A stretch of 64,000 bases of DNA, from positions 93,265 to 157,264 of the forward strand of contig CAYNEY010000006.1 of assembly GCA_964396375.1 (NCBI GenBank), given 5' to 3'. A model generated the notes under the pieces. That model had not been told where the DNA came from. It did no database searches and saw only the letters and a program-made list of their open reading frames with translations. The stretch is from FEN-1139 sp964396375 (lineage in GTDB: Bacteria; Myxococcota_A; Polyangia; Polyangiales; Polyangiaceae). Positions 63,101 to 64,000 of this stretch are shown here, one piece after another (within the stretch, counting starts at the first letter, position 1; each line of letters opens with the position of its first letter). A program made the position numbers and the translations under genes.

Positions 63101-64000
63101 GACCATGACGCGAGTCGCAGACCTGACGACGGATGGCCAGAAGCGCGTCGAGATGTATTTCCGGATCGGCAAGGCTCTAGAGGAGCAGCTGGGTGATCGG
63201 ATTCAAGCCAAGGAGCGCCTGGAGATGGCGCTGGACTTGGATCCGACCCACCTTCTTACGCTGGCCAAGCTCAGGGCCATTGCGCTGGATGACTCCGATT
63301 GGGAGAGCGCTGCCCGGTATCTCGATCAAGAGCAGCTGAATACGCCTCAGTCTAGAGCCCGTGCCAAGCTGCTGGTGGAGTTGGGAAGGCTACGTGACGA
63401 GAAGCTGGAAGAGCACGAACTAGCTGTTCAGGCTTATGAAGCGGCGATTCAGGCAGATCCGGATTGCGAAGAAGCGGCGCTGCCTCTGGTCGAGGAATAT
63501 GTGCGGACAGAGCACTGGGTGGCGGCCGAGCCGTTGGCAGAAATGCTCGTGAAGAAGGCCAAGAGTAAGGACCGGCACGAACAGCATGTCCTTCACAAGT
63601 TGCTCGGTCGGGTGTTGGCAGCACTTGGGCATGACGATCGGGCACTCAAGGCCTACCAGACAGCGCACCAGCTCGACCTGACGGATCAGGAAACGATCCG
63701 TGGTATCGCCGATGCAGCCTTCAAGCTGCGCGATTGGCCGACGTCGCTCACCAACTATCAGAAGGTGTTGACCGCGTTGGGTGAGGATGAGGTTCTACTT
63801 CGGACAGAGACATATTACCGGCTCGGTTGTATCAAGCGCGAGCAGGGGCAGGTGCGGCAGGGCATCAACAACTTCGAGAAGGCGCTGGCCCTGAACACCG
63901 ACCACCGGCCGACGCTGGATGCCCTGGTTGAGGTGTACGCAAAAAACAACGATTTCAAGCAGGTGGCGGCGTACAAACGTCAGATCCTGGACACGGTGAC
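54195..64000 (+). CDS. Giant TPR-repeat protein (partial, at least 3268 residues), GltI/AgmK-like
   Basis: An uninterrupted frame runs from ATG 54195 (TGAGGA just upstream) to the window edge with no stop. There is no signal peptide or membrane segment at the start, so it is probably cytoplasmic. Residues 1-385 are helical TPR-like. About 385-480 are Ser/Ala/Thr/Val low complexity. From about 485 to the end there is a long series of helical pairs with a period near 72 residues, each with a W.EL or W.KL-type position and a later LDP/DPE turn (RRDWEKLIG, LYRQSKAWVQYAEVL, YRRTSSWAELVGVY). Giant size, TPR content and position after GltG fit GltI/AgmK (about 3800 residues). Confidence 0.8.
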   Translation, partial: MDLEQRLSHLEGHHEYYGMAEVLEQAIGGSADSATKAAFHLRLGRLLNERFLQGVRALKHFQDAFKLNPSLLEALEEARQVYWQIGKLNMVQKLIELELKTASEPNRIVVLANELGEVLQDQGQHERAIAAYQRALEQASASDRARLQALIEDLGVGEESWQERIAALLRSAHQTTVRPEKAACFLRAARIAARFAPDEVEGMLSQAYTADSSNPAVALLLETLLVQAERAEVILQLQQAIIEGDLTTEERVQALVRFGIRWALRHQNPDVAGQFLAEALRLDPACTVGLYYMRPVAPAPEGAANEFLALLDDVMATPPGQVNPEIWALAGLVAWKDCGDVIRARRYFTMLGRLDAEHPDLLAFELQLGTTLRDRSPAGETGEDQVAGASGVAVSHSTDTSASASANSVPSEASVPSAEPSVTGPALATASTATVSQSVAVAGPKTTAQVPTAVSEAVIASSQTTAGTDATGSRQTSDASRVAELRAQLVQQEESRKFHEVVKTLVALGDELDEPTERVEAYLRAAELYVGKFANQAEAVRVYERIIECEPQNPVAVDYLRQMYEKRRDWEKLIGLNLVQAKALDSIDERTGELRAIARMASERVKKPEICIELWQQVLEGDPSDNEALGALAQMYERAREFEKLASVLERQVQATFDNKERIAILTKLGQVVGDRLNDDERAVDAYRALLDLVPDDRRAQEQLKKRYTALGRWDDLEVFYAESGKWDEFIRILEASEAKAQDQQQRTAMLMKIAELWLVQKQKADRAAKAYEKVLQLDQDNLAAAERLIPIYTAQNSYKSLAAVVEIRLRHTEDEPSQLMLLRDLAGLYETKLSETEKALACALRVFTLAPEDEQSLDDLERVARVTGSWNEVVTAVRKVIDDGLHLDTDLIAALRLRLGKVLDAELGDVDGALLEFGAVRDLVPNHPTALEGLERLYRKTSRYAELLEVYQQRLDALEIGSEERKQVRFAIAELNEQQSGDVSAAIVTYEGVLEEDPTDTHALQALDRLYRQSKAWVQYAEVLRRRIELDVDEKTLVDLKYRLASVLLEEPGSEEEALNNYREILLIDPEHEGTRGALERLLENEVLRSEVAMTLEAIYESREDWDKLITTLEILANNTVELSRRVELLRKMALTAATRLGQFDRAIDAQARALAEDPTEEDARIELEGYAEQAQAHARLAEVYADIAKGLSDPVLARGYWIRLAALFEQQGQIASASECFEKVLELDPADLEALSAMDSLYRRTSSWAELVGVYRRRIELSQDAVESEELYSQMAEVLEQQLGKPAEAIAAYREVLALDPTSQRGLGALEGLFTRQGMWSELAENLESQLNLADFEESQIAIMLRLAALRLEQMGEAEAAIDGYRQVLEREPTNAVALAALEQLGQREEFELVVAEILEPIYRDQGDFARLIAVIEVQIRRADDAARRVELLQQVAELQEEAGHNPAAAFDTMTRALAVEPESESTLEALDRLARSTNRLRDLAEFLDRLASSQQAPDLGSRLMMAAGRIYEDDVQDVERAIGLYQRVLAIDPLNLGATDSLQALFQATSRFADMSLVLQRKAEILEDLDEQKAALYEAARLEEEVLERRENAIGVYLKVLEVDSEDLRSIDALIAIYLGLERWKDLLGVFVRKVDLVLDPEEKKLIYYQMGAVYERELGDVAQAIDTYQKVLELDPDDIEALGRLDVLYQAAENWQELLTILGREAELAQDPEESVGYQYRIAEIFDQKIADVERAVELYREILDIQPDHAPTLQALEAIKDSQRAPLAAAAVLEPIYEASSQWTKLISVLEVQVKGQTDSFAQCEILHRIASLYEESLHDHARAFDTMARAIVVDSSSEEALGSLERLATVTDRWSSVASLYDGEFEKLEGEPERFVELALRVAQIYEVQLENVDQAVARYRKVLKVEIENQSALRALDRLFTQTERWAELVDILSRSAELGETPDEILDTKFRLGQVYETRLGDSERAIETYREVIAAAPDHDGAISALEGLFVAGTRQVEVSAILEPLYQGSGEWEKLLQVHEAQLRFTEDPEERLAMYGRIAEDAEERLMDPVMAFGVRVRCIREFPLEERTGEEIERLAGMIDDGWKELANAYADVLGAESTTKEIQSTIGKRLARVYEEELSDIGRAEETYRYVLTVVERDGDALANLDRIYSGNEQWVELAGVLEQRVVAASEVSDRVEMCLRLGEVYDEQLGQKVEAVRAYRQVFDELEPTHEQAILALSRIYEETEQWTALREVFERQLENCVGDVEEAEIRGRLARLSADRLNNVAEAIEGWKRVLDLRGEDAEALWALADLYQNEGKWAELTDVLERHFDIADSDEERVSILTRRARLFAEQLNRDEEALGTWNRVLDIDYANAAALREVAVIWRKRGDATELVTALHALIDRASSLLPTEEVIAAYRELGRLYTNSLSQSYEASEAWKQLLELDPQDFEAMDALETIFRAEERWPDVIGIKMQRAEALPSVEERIRELLEVTELWKREAADYAGATPAYEAILRLDSTHTEAFECLEKLHGQAERWEALVELYLARLESRETVAEKSDLLRRIARVFDERLNDQNQAFVALVNAFAEDFSDDDTARYLEKMAQATNRWGELLSTANDWLPEQTEPRSKIQLCLRLGKWYGQDLGHPEWAQPYYQQIVQLDPNNVQVLRQMAAIHRVSGNWQKVGETLQRALDVVVSNDDRKMILVDMGELLERNMGQVEAGIGFYRRALEVDAEYLPALEALDRIFEAQNDAVQLVEVLSAKVRALRDDEQSSKQKLRMAQLYETSLRAPERAGQMYREVLEADAANLIALRGLERIDELTHNWADLVVVLERQLDVVETERERVELLLKLAAVLEEQFLKVDVATQRLEAVLEIDPSEERAYVALERCYRRMKQWLDLIGTFERHISETATQSTKIDLYGQIAQVFGEEVGDVERAIDAYQSIVDLDDTNIAALDALSKLFERQGDASRAIETMTRVADLTTDGQKRVEMYFRIGKALEEQLGDRIQAKERLEMALDLDPTHLLTLAKLRAIALDDSDWESAARYLDQEQLNTPQSRARAKLLVELGRLRDEKLEEHELAVQAYEAAIQADPDCEEAALPLVEEYVRTEHWVAAEPLAEMLVKKAKSKDRHEQHVLHKLLGRVLAALGHDDRALKAYQTAHQLDLTDQETIRGIADAAFKLRDWPTSLTNYQKVLTALGEDEVLLRTETYYRLGCIKREQGQVRQGINNFEKALALNTDHRPTLDALVEVYAKNNDFKQVAAYKRQILDTV

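Overview
The window looks like a chromosomal segment of a GC-rich Gram-negative bacterium of the Myxococcota (former Deltaproteobacteria). The evidence is a meso-diaminopimelate-type peptidoglycan cluster, a TamA/TamB pair, many lipoproteins, a Ser/Thr kinase and a PP2C phosphatase, myxobacterial-type outer-membrane beta-barrels, and a set of TPR and FHA/AgmX-PglI proteins that resembles the Glt gliding-motility complex of Myxococcus. Species or order cannot be fixed from the sequence alone. There is one assembly gap of 100 N at 31955-32054.

Layout. 0-9.5 kb: the tail of an unknown gene, then on the minus strand a lipoprotein gene followed by tamA and tamB (stop and start codons overlap), and on the plus strand an ApaH/PrpE-like metallophosphatase coupled to rsmE. 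9.6-26.4 kb: a nearly complete dcw cluster on the plus strand, mraZ-rsmH-ftsL-ftsI-murE-murF-mraY-murD-ftsW-murG-murC-ftsQ-ftsA-ftsZ. It has an MraZ-box triplet and a sigma70-like promoter in front and mostly 1-7 nt overlaps between genes. murB and ddl are not present. 26.6-31.8 kb: a GT-C type membrane glycosyltransferase, a membrane Ser/Thr kinase (minus), frr (ribosome recycling factor) and a PP2C phosphatase. 31.8-34 kb: a 61-bp tandem repeat interrupted by the assembly gap and ending in a perfect stem-loop, a lipoprotein, tRNA-His, and a HEAT-repeat protein.

34.2-42.3 kb: two adjacent outer-membrane beta-barrel genes (GltA/GltB-like), ftsY, a membrane protein with a carboxypeptidase-regulatory-like domain, a secreted HEAT-repeat protein, a HAMP-like membrane protein, yraN and a Cys-rich lipoprotein. 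42.8-64 kb: a plus-strand series of envelope TPR proteins (GltC-, GltD/AgmU- and GltE-like), a 91-residue secreted protein, an FHA-TM-AgmX/PglI-domain protein (GltG-like), a TPR lipoprotein, and a giant TPR protein (GltI/AgmK-like, at least 3268 residues) that runs off the right edge. Two strong intrinsic terminators and a good sigma70 promoter divide this cluster into transcription units.

How the genes work together: the dcw block makes lipid II and builds the division septum. TamA/TamB serves outer-membrane assembly or lipid transport, and FtsY serves membrane-protein targeting. The 34-36 and 42.8-64 kb blocks probably encode a trans-envelope machine related to the Glt complex; no motor genes (AglRQS/TolQR type) are in the window. 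Glt assignments rest on domain architecture, size and remembered gene order, not on a database search.
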